A stretch of DNA of 5,624 nt from an uncultured Eubacteriales bacterium (GTDB lineage Bacteria; Bacillota; Clostridia; Lachnospirales; Lachnospiraceae). Under the pieces are notes generated by a model. The model was given only the letters and a program-made list of their open reading frames with translations, made no database searches and had not been told where the DNA came from. Positions 1-5,393 of this stretch are shown piece after piece. Within the stretch, counting starts at the first letter, position 1. Each line of letters begins with the position of its first letter. The stretch is taken from positions 1-5,624 of the forward strand of contig URMF01000098.1 in the NCBI GenBank assembly GCA_900548855.1. The letters run 5' to 3'. The position numbers were made by a program, and so were the translations under genes.

Positions 1-19
1 CGCTAACGATAAATAATAA

Positions 20-188
20 CTTAGTGAAAGCAAGCCAAAGGCGTAGCTTGAGCTTAGTTAGAATTTATACATCGACACTTAGTGAATCCGAGCAAAAGCG
101 AAGGATGAACTTAGTGGAGAGGTATAAGTAAGTGCATAGCCAATACCCGAGCCAAAGGCGAAGGGCGAGCTTACTAAGCAGGTATAAG
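20..188. repeat. Three degenerate tandem hairpin repeats (period about 57-60 bp)
   Basis: Three units run at about 20-70, 71-128 and 129-188. Each has a hairpin with an A-rich loop: stem 28-31/46-49 (AAGC/GCTT), 86-89/103-106 (ATCC/GGAT) and 146-148/163-165 (CCC/GGG). The inner GC(C)-AAA(A)-(G)GC part is nearly constant and is flanked by a GA/GAA internal loop in units 2 and 3. Each hairpin is followed by CTTAGT or CTTACT (53, 110, 170) and then a TATAAG-like stretch; GGTATAAGTAAG recurs exactly 60 bp apart at 121 and 181. The outer stem letters differ while pairing is kept, which suggests a structured element. No open reading frame with coding character crosses it. Its function is unknown: it could be the 3' end of an upstream transcript or a dispersed intergenic repeat. 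Confidence 0.6.
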
Positions 189-201
189 TAAGATTTTACG
201 G

Positions 202-234
202 AAGAGAAAAATTGTAGTAATAAATTTTTCTCTT
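202..234. promoter_or_regulatory. Perfect 12-bp inverted repeat upstream of tpiA
   Basis: The arms 202-213 and 223-234 are exact reverse complements (AAGAGAAAAATT/AATTTTTCTCTT) around a 9-base loop. The element ends about 16 bases before the tpiA ribosome binding site. The stem is AT-rich and its T-run lies inside the 3' arm, so it could act as a weak terminator of an upstream gene, as an mRNA 5' stabilising or processing hairpin, or as an operator. The repeat is seen directly; the role is inferred. Confidence 0.5.
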
Positions 235-263
235 TCACAAATTTAATATAAGGAGAAACAGAC

Positions 264-1016
264 ATGGCAAGAAAGAAAATTATCGCCGGTAACTGGAAGA
301 TGAATAAGACTCCTAGTGAGGCGGTTGCATTAATTAATGAATTAAAGCCGTTAGTAGCAAATGACGAAGTAGACGTAGTATTCTGTGTACCGGCAATTGA
401 TTTATCTGCCGCCATTGAGGCTGCAAAGGGAACCAATATTGAAATTGGTGCTGAGAATATGTATTTTGAAGAGAGTGGAGCGTATACAGGTGAAATCGCT
501 CCGAATATGTTAACCGATATAGGCGTTAAATATGTTATTATTGGTCACTCTGAGAGACGTGAGTATTTTGCAGAAACAGATGAGACAGTTAATAAGAAGG
601 TGTTAAAGGCATTTGAGCATGGTATTACCCCAATTATCTGTTGTGGTGAATCCTTAACCCAGAGAGAGCAGGGAATCACAATCGACTGGATTCGTCAGCA
701 GATTAAGATTGCATTCTTAAATGTAACACCGGAACAGGCAAAAACTGCTGTTATTGCCTATGAGCCAATCTGGGCAATCGGAACCGGTAAGACAGCTACT
801 TCTGACCAGGCTGAGGAAGTATGTGCAGCAATCCGTCAGGTAATCGGTGAGATTTATGACGAGGCAACTGCAGAGGCAATCCGTATTCAGTACGGTGGTT
901 CTATGAATGCCGGTAATGCAGCTGAGTTACTTGCAAAGCCGGATATTGATGGCGGTTTAGTAGGTGGAGCTTCCCTGAAACCGGAATTTGGACAGATTGT
1001 AAATTATAACAAATAA
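264..1016 (+). CDS. tpiA: Triosephosphate isomerase
   Basis: This cytoplasmic TIM-barrel enzyme interconverts dihydroxyacetone phosphate and glyceraldehyde 3-phosphate in glycolysis and gluconeogenesis. The 250-residue product has the normal family length. Every diagnostic motif is visible: the N-terminal NWKMNK with Asn10 and Lys12, the electrophilic His95 in IIGHSERR, the catalytic base Glu167 in AYEPIWAIGTGKT together with the flexible loop 6 (about 169-177), the YGGS phosphate loop with Ser213, and Gly234-Gly235 in GLVGGASL. The ATG is preceded by AAGGAGA at 250-256 at normal spacing. No clear promoter was found just upstream, so transcription may also come from an upstream gene (in many Firmicutes gap and pgk), which lies outside the window. 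A terminator follows directly. The gene looks intact and ordinary. Confidence 0.98.
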   Translation: MARKKIIAGNWKMNKTPSEAVALINELKPLVANDEVDVVFCVPAIDLSAAIEAAKGTNIEIGAENMYFEESGAYTGEIAPNMLTDIGVKYVIIGHSERREYFAETDETVNKKVLKAFEHGITPIICCGESLTQREQGITIDWIRQQIKIAFLNVTPEQAKTAVIAYEPIWAIGTGKTATSDQAEEVCAAIRQVIGEIYDEATAEAIRIQYGGSMNAGNAAELLAKPDIDGGLVGGASLKPEFGQIVNYNK

Positions 1017-1023
1017 AGGAAAC

Positions 1024-1069
1024 GGACTATCGTATGGCGCAAAAGAGTGTTATATGCGATAGTCCTTTT
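1024..1069 (+). terminator. Intrinsic terminator after tpiA
   Basis: GGACTATCG at 1024-1032 pairs exactly with CGATAGTCC at 1057-1065. The stem extends inward to 1036/1053 if two G-T wobbles are allowed, around a 16-base loop, and is followed by TTTT at 1066-1069. It starts eight bases after the tpiA stop codon, as expected for a factor-independent terminator. It separates tpiA from the next gene. Confidence 0.8.
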
Positions 1070-1079
1070 AAGTTGGGGC

Positions 1080-1084
1080 GGAGG
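1080..1084 (+). promoter_or_regulatory. Ribosome binding site deciding the GTG start at 1092
   Basis: GGAGG sits seven bases before the GTG at 1092. No ATG lies nearby in frame, and the signal peptide begins right after this codon, so the GTG is the best start for the exoprotein gene. Confidence 0.75.
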
Positions 1085-1091
1085 AAAATAA

Positions 1092-2372
1092 GTGAAGAAT
1101 AAAGGAAAAAGACTGGTGTTAGCTTTGGTAATTGTCTTAAATATATTATTTTTACAGGTTCATGTATGTGCAGAGACTATTTTTTCTGCGTCAGCAGAAT
1201 GTATAAAGGGACAACAGGTAAAAATACACATTTATATGGATAAGGATTCTAATGTTTCAGGAATTGACATTTTCCAGTCTGATCAGGAGAATGGGGAATA
1301 TCAGTTGGTGGGTAACATGGATTTTGATGCCAATGACTATTATGATTATATGGAGGATGATTATGAGACTTGGGATGACTATTATGAGAACGGGAAATTA
1401 GATCTTGTCTACATGGATACGCAGCCACATACATTATATCGGCAATATTATTATCAGATAAAAGCATATGTTTTTGACGAGGATGGGAACAAGCTCTATT
1501 TGCAATCCGCCAGTACAAATGTAATGATTGAAGCGGATGGTCCGATTATTACATATGGAAAACGGTATGGGAAAAATGGCATCAGGTTAAAATGGTCAAA
1601 AGTGCCGGATGCGGACGGATATTTGGTTTACCGCACGCAGAATTATGATAAAAAGAGTAATTATATTTATGTAGATACAGATGATGTATCACAATATAAA
1701 CTTGTTAAAACTATCAAAAGCAAATCTTCCTGTAATGTAATTTTCAAAAAATTAATGAATGGAGTTACTTACACTTATCGGGTATATGCTTACAAAATGG
1801 TTGATGGAAAGAAAGTTCTTACGCTTCCTTCCGAAGCAAAATCAATTTTAATGGATTATTATTCAAATTCCAGCGAGACTTATGCGCAACAGGTAAAACG
1901 TGCTTTTGGATCGGAAAAGAAAAAAAAGAAGAATTTTAAAACGGCTTCGAAGGCTTCTAAACAAATGAAACAGATTAAAATCAAAGTCTGGGATTTTAAA
2001 AATGGGAAAAAGGGAAAGAAAGTGACAAGAACAAAATGGCTTACCGTGAATAAACGTATGGCACCATCCATTAAAGCCATGTTTGATGAGTTATATAAAA
2101 GTAAAGAAAAACAGGTCATTCATGATATTGGCTGTTACAGTTACCGTTATGGAGAGCATATGTATGGACTGGCAATTGACATCAATCCGAATGAGAATTA
2201 TATGATTGATGGTAAAAAGAAAATGGCAGGTAGTTTCTGGAAACCAAAAAAAAATAAATATTCCATTCCCCTGAATTGCGAATTTGTCAGAATAATGGAA
2301 CGATACGGTTTTCGAAGGGGTTTCTGGGGTGACCGGAAAGATTATATGCATTTTTCTTATTTCGGGACCTGA
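1092..2372 (+). CDS. Secreted Fn3-domain M15 family zinc D,D-carboxypeptidase-like protein
   Basis: The 426-residue protein is probably exported and cuts peptidoglycan stem peptides. Residues 1-27 form a signal peptide: a basic start (KNKGKR), a hydrophobic core at 8-23 and a V-C-A cleavage site after Ala27. There is no proper lipobox at Cys26. Residues about 28-147 and 150-255 resemble two Fn3/Ig-like domains; the second has the LKWSKVPDADGYLVYR pattern common in clostridial surface proteins. A lysine-rich linker follows (about 270-310, KKKKK at 276-280). The C-terminal domain carries the M15 signature HxxGxAxD (His356, Gly359, Ala361, Asp363) and DYMHF (Asp417, His420). By family knowledge His356, Asp363 and His420 bind zinc and Asp417 is the catalytic acid/base. 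The fit is to the Peptidase_M15_4 group (VanY/CwlK-like). Whether it cleaves D-Ala-D-Ala or L-Ala-D-Glu cannot be told. Terminators flank the gene on both sides, suggesting its own transcription, although no clear promoter was seen. Residues 79-101 form an unusual Asp/Tyr-rich insert. Confidence 0.85.
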   Translation: MKNKGKRLVLALVIVLNILFLQVHVCAETIFSASAECIKGQQVKIHIYMDKDSNVSGIDIFQSDQENGEYQLVGNMDFDANDYYDYMEDDYETWDDYYENGKLDLVYMDTQPHTLYRQYYYQIKAYVFDEDGNKLYLQSASTNVMIEADGPIITYGKRYGKNGIRLKWSKVPDADGYLVYRTQNYDKKSNYIYVDTDDVSQYKLVKTIKSKSSCNVIFKKLMNGVTYTYRVYAYKMVDGKKVLTLPSEAKSILMDYYSNSSETYAQQVKRAFGSEKKKKKNFKTASKASKQMKQIKIKVWDFKNGKKGKKVTRTKWLTVNKRMAPSIKAMFDELYKSKEKQVIHDIGCYSYRYGEHMYGLAIDINPNENYMIDGKKKMAGSFWKPKKNKYSIPLNCEFVRIMERYGFRRGFWGDRKDYMHFSYFGT

Positions 2373-2377
2373 CAGGA

Positions 2378-2422
2378 GAAAAAAACAGGAAGGTTATTAT
2401 TTTTCCTGTTTTTTTCTTGTTT
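2378..2422 (+). terminator. Intrinsic terminator after the M15 peptidase gene
   Basis: A perfect 14-bp inverted repeat spans 2378-2391 and 2403-2416, around an 11-base loop. Its core ACAGGAA/TTCCTGT is followed by seven T, then C and further T-rich sequence to 2423. The A-run in the 5' arm gives it the look of a bidirectional terminator. It starts six bases after the stop codon and directly abuts the -35 of the next promoter. Confidence 0.85.
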
Positions 2423-2445
2423 TATTGTTCTAAAACGAGTATAAT
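2417..2445 (+). promoter_or_regulatory. Predicted sigma-A promoter of nfnAB
   Basis: The -10 element TATAAT at 2440-2445 matches consensus fully. A -35-like TTGTTT at 2417-2422 lies exactly 17 bp upstream and matches TTGACA in its TTG. The expected transcription start is near 2452, giving a leader of about 35 bases before the nfnA ATG. The assignment rests on consensus and spacing only. Confidence 0.7.
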
Positions 2446-2455
2446 ATTTGACGTA

Positions 2456-2470
2456 TATTGTAAAACAATA
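2456..2470. promoter_or_regulatory. Palindrome just downstream of the nfn promoter, possible operator
   Basis: TATTGT at 2456-2461 and ACAATA at 2465-2470 form a perfect 6-bp inverted repeat around AAA. It falls about 11-25 bases after the -10 hexamer, overlapping the predicted early transcribed region, which is a typical repressor position. It resembles TTGT/ACAA half-sites but the spacing is shorter than that of a standard Rex operator, so no regulator is named. Chance in AT-rich DNA is possible. Confidence 0.35.
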
Positions 2471-2486
2471 GGAAAGAGGTATCAAA

Positions 2487-3305
2487 ATGTACAAAATTAT
2501 TAGTAAAGAAACCCTCAACAGTGCAGTTGAGTTGATGGAAATCGAAGCACCATTTGTGGCAAACAAATGTGAGGCGGGTCAGTTTATTATTGTTCGTGTA
2601 GATGAGGATGGTGAGAGAATACCTCTTACGATTGCAGATTATGACAGAGAGAAGAAAACAGTGACGATTATTTATCAGGTGGTTGGCTATTCAACGGAGC
2701 TGCTTTCAAAGAAAAAAGCAGGAGAATATGTAGAGGATTTTGTAGGGCCTTTGGGTCAGCCTGCTCCATTGCATAAATGCAGCCATGTAATTGGTGTGGC
2801 TGGAGGAGTTGGTTCTGCGCCGCTTTATCCACAGCTTAGAAAGCTTCATGAGATGGGAGTAAAGGTGGATGTGATTATTGGCGGGCGTTCTGCAGAGTTT
2901 GTTATCCTGAAGGAGAAATTTGAGGAGTTCTGCGATAACGTATATATTGCAACAGATGATGGAAGCCTTGGAACAAAAGGTTTTGTTACAACTGTATTAC
3001 AGGATTTGATTGATAAAGGAGAGAAGTTTGATGAAGTAATTGCTATCGGACCATTAATTATGATGAAAAATGTGGTTAATGTGACAAAGCCGCTTAACAT
3101 CCCGACAGCAGTTTCCCTGAATCCGATTATGATTGATGGTACTGGAATGTGTGGTGGCTGTCGTGTGACAGTAGGCGGAGAGACCAAGTTTGCCTGTGTA
3201 GATGGTCCGGATTTTGACGGCTTTTTAGTGGATTTCGATGAGTGCATGAAGAGACAGGGAATGTTCAAAGAAGAAGAGCACACCTGTAAGCTGGCAAATG
3301 CGTAG
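2487..3305 (+). CDS. nfnA: NADH-dependent reduced ferredoxin:NADP+ oxidoreductase, small subunit (NfnA-like)
   Basis: This cytoplasmic flavoprotein of the ferredoxin reductase/PyrK type is the NADH-facing subunit of the NfnAB complex, which couples NADH and reduced ferredoxin oxidation to formation of two NADPH. The 272 residues hold a beta-barrel FAD domain (about 1-95) with the R-x-P-L-T flavin motif at 44-48, an NAD domain with GVAGGVGSAP at 103-112, and a C-terminal [2Fe-2S] site. That site reads D-G-T-G-M-C-G-G-C (217-225) with a further Cys237. PyrK has Cys where this protein has Asp217, and the Asp/Cys3 ligand set is a known hallmark of NfnA. The ATG has AGAGG at 2475-2479 upstream. 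nfnB follows after 59 bases and is very probably co-transcribed. Automatic annotation may label it sulfide/dihydroorotate dehydrogenase-like; the neighbour and the Asp ligand favour NfnA. Confidence 0.88.
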   Translation: MYKIISKETLNSAVELMEIEAPFVANKCEAGQFIIVRVDEDGERIPLTIADYDREKKTVTIIYQVVGYSTELLSKKKAGEYVEDFVGPLGQPAPLHKCSHVIGVAGGVGSAPLYPQLRKLHEMGVKVDVIIGGRSAEFVILKEKFEEFCDNVYIATDDGSLGTKGFVTTVLQDLIDKGEKFDEVIAIGPLIMMKNVVNVTKPLNIPTAVSLNPIMIDGTGMCGGCRVTVGGETKFACVDGPDFDGFLVDFDECMKRQGMFKEEEHTCKLANA

Positions 3306-3325
3306 AGTGAAAGAAGTTCAATATA

Positions 3326-3343
3326 TTTGTAGTTGGTTACAAA
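3326..3343. repeat. Small inverted repeat between nfnA and nfnB
   Basis: TTTGTA at 3326-3331 and TACAAA at 3338-3343 surround a 6-base loop (GTTGGT). No T-run follows, so it is not a terminator. It could form a weak intercistronic mRNA hairpin eight bases before the nfnB ribosome binding site (AAGGAGA, 3351-3357), or it may be chance. Confidence 0.3.
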
Positions 3344-3364
3344 ATGATTAAAGGAGATATATAG

Positions 3365-4756
3365 ATGGAAAGAAATATGAGTATGACAAAGGTGGCAATG
3401 CCAGAGCAGGAGCCAAATGTTAGAAATAAGAATTTTTCAGAGGTTGCCTTGGGATATACGAAAGAGATGGCAATGGAAGAGGCTGCAAGATGCCTGAATT
3501 GTAAGCATAAGCCATGTATGGACGGTTGTCCAGTGAATGTTCCAATTCCTGGATTTATTGAGAAGGTGGCAGAAGGAGATTTCGATGCTGCTTATGAGAT
3601 TATTACAAGTGAGAATGCCCTTCCTGCAATCTGCGGACGTGTATGTCCACAGGAAAACCAATGTGAGGGCAAATGTGTCCGCGGCATCAAGGGTGAACCT
3701 GTTGCAATCGGACGTCTGGAACGTTTTGTAGCAGATTACCATATGGCAAATGCAAAGTCTGCCGAGGTCAATATTGAGAAGAACGGTAAGCGTGTTGCTG
3801 TTGTGGGCTCGGGTCCGGCAGGCATTACCTGTGCAGGAGAATTGATTAAGAAGGGCTATGATGTAACGGTATTTGAGGCACTTCATAAGGCTGGAGGAGT
3901 GCTTAGCTACGGTATTCCGGAATTCCGTTTGCCAAAGGATTTAGTAGCAAAGGAAATTGAAACAGTTGAAAAATTGGGTGTGGATATTGAGACAAATGTA
4001 ATTGTGGGACGTTCCGTTACCATTGATGAGCTGATGGAGCAGGGCTATGAGGCTGTATTTGTGGGCTCCGGTGCAGGTCTTCCAAGATTTTTAAATATTC
4101 CTGGAGAGAATTTACTTGGTGTCTATTCTGCAAATGAATTTTTAACCCGTGTCAACCTGATGAAGGCATATAAGTTTCCGGAGGCACCGACCCCTGTTAA
4201 AGTAGGAAAAAAGGTTGCCGTTGTGGGTGCTGGTAATGTGGCAATGGATGCGGCAAGAACAGCTAAGCGTCTTGGTGCGGAAGAGGTATATATTGTTTAC
4301 AGACGTTCTGAGGAGGAGCTTCCGGCAAGAGCAGAAGAGGTACATCATGCAAAGGAAGAGGGCATCATTTTCAAATTACTGAATAATCCTTGTGCAATTC
4401 ATGGTGAAGATGGATGGGTAACCGGAATTGAAGTTGTGAAGCAGGAACTGGGCGAGCCGGATGAGTCGGGAAGACGTTCACCAAAGCCGATAGAGGGTTC
4501 GAACTATGTTATAGATGTAGATACGGTTGTAATTGCAATCGGACAGAGTCCGAATCCGTTAATCCGTCAGACAACACCGGGACTGGATACCCAGAAATGG
4601 GGCGGTATCATTGTAGAGGAAGATACCATGAAGACCAGCAAAGACGGCGTATATGCTGGTGGAGATACCGTTACGGGTGCAGCCACGGTTATCCTTGCCA
4701 TGGGTGCAGGCAAAAAGGCCGCAAAAGCGATTGATGAATATCTGACAGCTAAATAA
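3365..4756 (+). CDS. nfnB: NADH-dependent reduced ferredoxin:NADP+ oxidoreductase, large subunit (NfnB; GltA-like)
   Basis: This is the catalytic flavoprotein of NfnAB, homologous to the glutamate synthase small subunit and often labelled gltA. In characterised complexes its FAD is the bifurcating cofactor and it binds NADPH. The 463 residues show an N-terminal iron-sulfur domain with eight cysteines: Cys43, 46, 51, 55 and Cys90, 94, 100, 104, for two [4Fe-4S] clusters. In the family one cluster may use a Glu in place of a Cys. An FAD Rossmann motif follows (VVGSGPAG, 146-153), then the NADPH Rossmann motif (VVGAGNVAMDAART, 286-299) with Arg313-Arg314 suited to the 2'-phosphate, and the C-terminal flavin-binding AGGDTVTGAATV (431-442). 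Length is normal for a stand-alone subunit. The ATG has AAGGAGA at 3351-3357 with seven-base spacing. A pure glutamate synthase role is less likely because nfnA is adjacent and no large GltB subunit is seen in the window. Confidence 0.9.
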   Translation: MERNMSMTKVAMPEQEPNVRNKNFSEVALGYTKEMAMEEAARCLNCKHKPCMDGCPVNVPIPGFIEKVAEGDFDAAYEIITSENALPAICGRVCPQENQCEGKCVRGIKGEPVAIGRLERFVADYHMANAKSAEVNIEKNGKRVAVVGSGPAGITCAGELIKKGYDVTVFEALHKAGGVLSYGIPEFRLPKDLVAKEIETVEKLGVDIETNVIVGRSVTIDELMEQGYEAVFVGSGAGLPRFLNIPGENLLGVYSANEFLTRVNLMKAYKFPEAPTPVKVGKKVAVVGAGNVAMDAARTAKRLGAEEVYIVYRRSEEELPARAEEVHHAKEEGIIFKLLNNPCAIHGEDGWVTGIEVVKQELGEPDESGRRSPKPIEGSNYVIDVDTVVIAIGQSPNPLIRQTTPGLDTQKWGGIIVEEDTMKTSKDGVYAGGDTVTGAATVILAMGAGKKAAKAIDEYLTAK

Positions 4757-4766
4757 TAAAATACAT

Positions 4767-4802
4767 ATAACCCGGTGGTAAGCGCTATCGGGTTATCATT
4801 TT
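4767..4802 (+). terminator. Probable weak terminator after nfnB
   Basis: ATAACCCG at 4767-4774 pairs exactly with CGGGTTAT at 4789-4796, and the stem can extend to 4778/4785 with two G-T wobbles, leaving a 6-base loop (4779-4784). Only CATTTT follows, so termination may be partial and allow read-through into the next gene, for which no separate promoter was found. Confidence 0.6.
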
Positions 4803-4819
4803 CAAAATGGAGGTATCGT

Positions 4820-5317
4820 ATGTTAAGTGATAGTTATATGGAACAGGCAGTGAGTGCAAAACCGGGTAAAAATTATTATATTCAGCTTCTCCTATGTGTT
4901 CTTTTAGCAATGGCAGGTATTGTTCTTTTTCTGTTTACGGGAGCGCTTGGTCTGCTGGTTTTTATTCTGGGAATTTGTCTGTTTGTGTACTTATTAGGAA
5001 ATCATAATCTGGAATATGAATACACCCTGACCAATGGGAGTGTAGAAATTGCAGCAATCTATAATGCAAGCAGGAGAAAAGAGCTTATGAGCTTTGAATT
5101 AGACCAGGTGACAATGATTGTTCCAAAGGATTCGGAGCGTATTTCCAACGAGAATTTTGCAAAGAAACGGGACTATTCTTCCAGAACCGGAAAAGGACAG
5201 GTAATTTCTCTTGTAATCGATTTAAACGGAAGAAGGGAGCTTGTTTCCATGGAACCGGATGAAAAGCTTCTGGCACACATTAAGACCTTTGCACGAAATA
5301 AGATGTATGATATCTGA
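4820..5317 (+). CDS. Two-helix membrane protein of unknown function (DUF6106-like)
   Basis: The 165-residue product has a short polar N-terminus (1-18), two hydrophobic segments (about 21-39 and 42-59) joined by a tight Thr-Gly turn, and a mixed alpha/beta soluble tail (60-165) starting NLEYEYTLTNGSVEIAAIYNASRRKELMSF. That tail resembles the small PH-like domains of bacterial membrane proteins, and the whole layout recalls what is called DUF6106 in Lachnospiraceae; this is a memory-based match, not a search. No catalytic motif is visible. The start is set at the ATG at 4820 because GGAGG (4809-4813) lies six bases upstream. A longer reading from the GTG at 4775 would begin inside the terminator hairpin and has no ribosome binding site. 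The gene lies 63 bases after nfnB and 76 before the kinase gene, so it may be read together with either. Function is not assigned. Confidence 0.8.
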   Translation: MLSDSYMEQAVSAKPGKNYYIQLLLCVLLAMAGIVLFLFTGALGLLVFILGICLFVYLLGNHNLEYEYTLTNGSVEIAAIYNASRRKELMSFELDQVTMIVPKDSERISNENFAKKRDYSSRTGKGQVISLVIDLNGRRELVSMEPDEKLLAHIKTFARNKMYDI

Positions 5318-5393
5318 GGAAATGGTTGCGCATGACCGGAATCTGCCGGGAGCAGTAACCGGATATGTGTATTTTGCAGGATGAGGATGAGAC

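Noticed and set aside
20..188. CRISPR array
   Set aside because: The units are degenerate, there are only three, and similarity runs across the whole unit with no constant repeat and unique spacer pattern.
65..436. Minus-strand frame of 123 codons over the repeat region and the 5' part of tpiA
   Set aside because: It is antisense to the start of a certain tpiA gene, and its other part reads through the hairpin repeats. The protein has no recognisable domain.
1166..1172. Lipoprotein anchor at Cys26 of the M15 protein
   Set aside because: The residues before it (V-H-V) do not fit a lipobox, which needs a small residue at -1. Ordinary cleavage after Ala27 fits better.
2448..2453. TTGACG as an alternative -35 element for nfnA
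   Set aside because: No -10-like hexamer lies 16-18 bases downstream; that position is the purine-rich ribosome binding region.
2846..3283. Minus-strand frame of 145 codons antisense to nfnA
   Set aside because: It mirrors a well-supported gene, has no recognisable domain, and is a shadow of nfnA codon bias.
3437..3886. Minus-strand frame of 149 codons antisense to nfnB
   Set aside because: It lies entirely across the conserved iron-sulfur and FAD coding part of nfnB and shows no family motif.
5322..5384. Possible 20-residue micro-ORF (MVAHDRNLPG...) between the membrane protein and the kinase
   Set aside because: The only purine-rich site, GAGGA, is two to three bases from the ATG, which is too close, and the peptide resembles nothing known to me. 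It may be chance.
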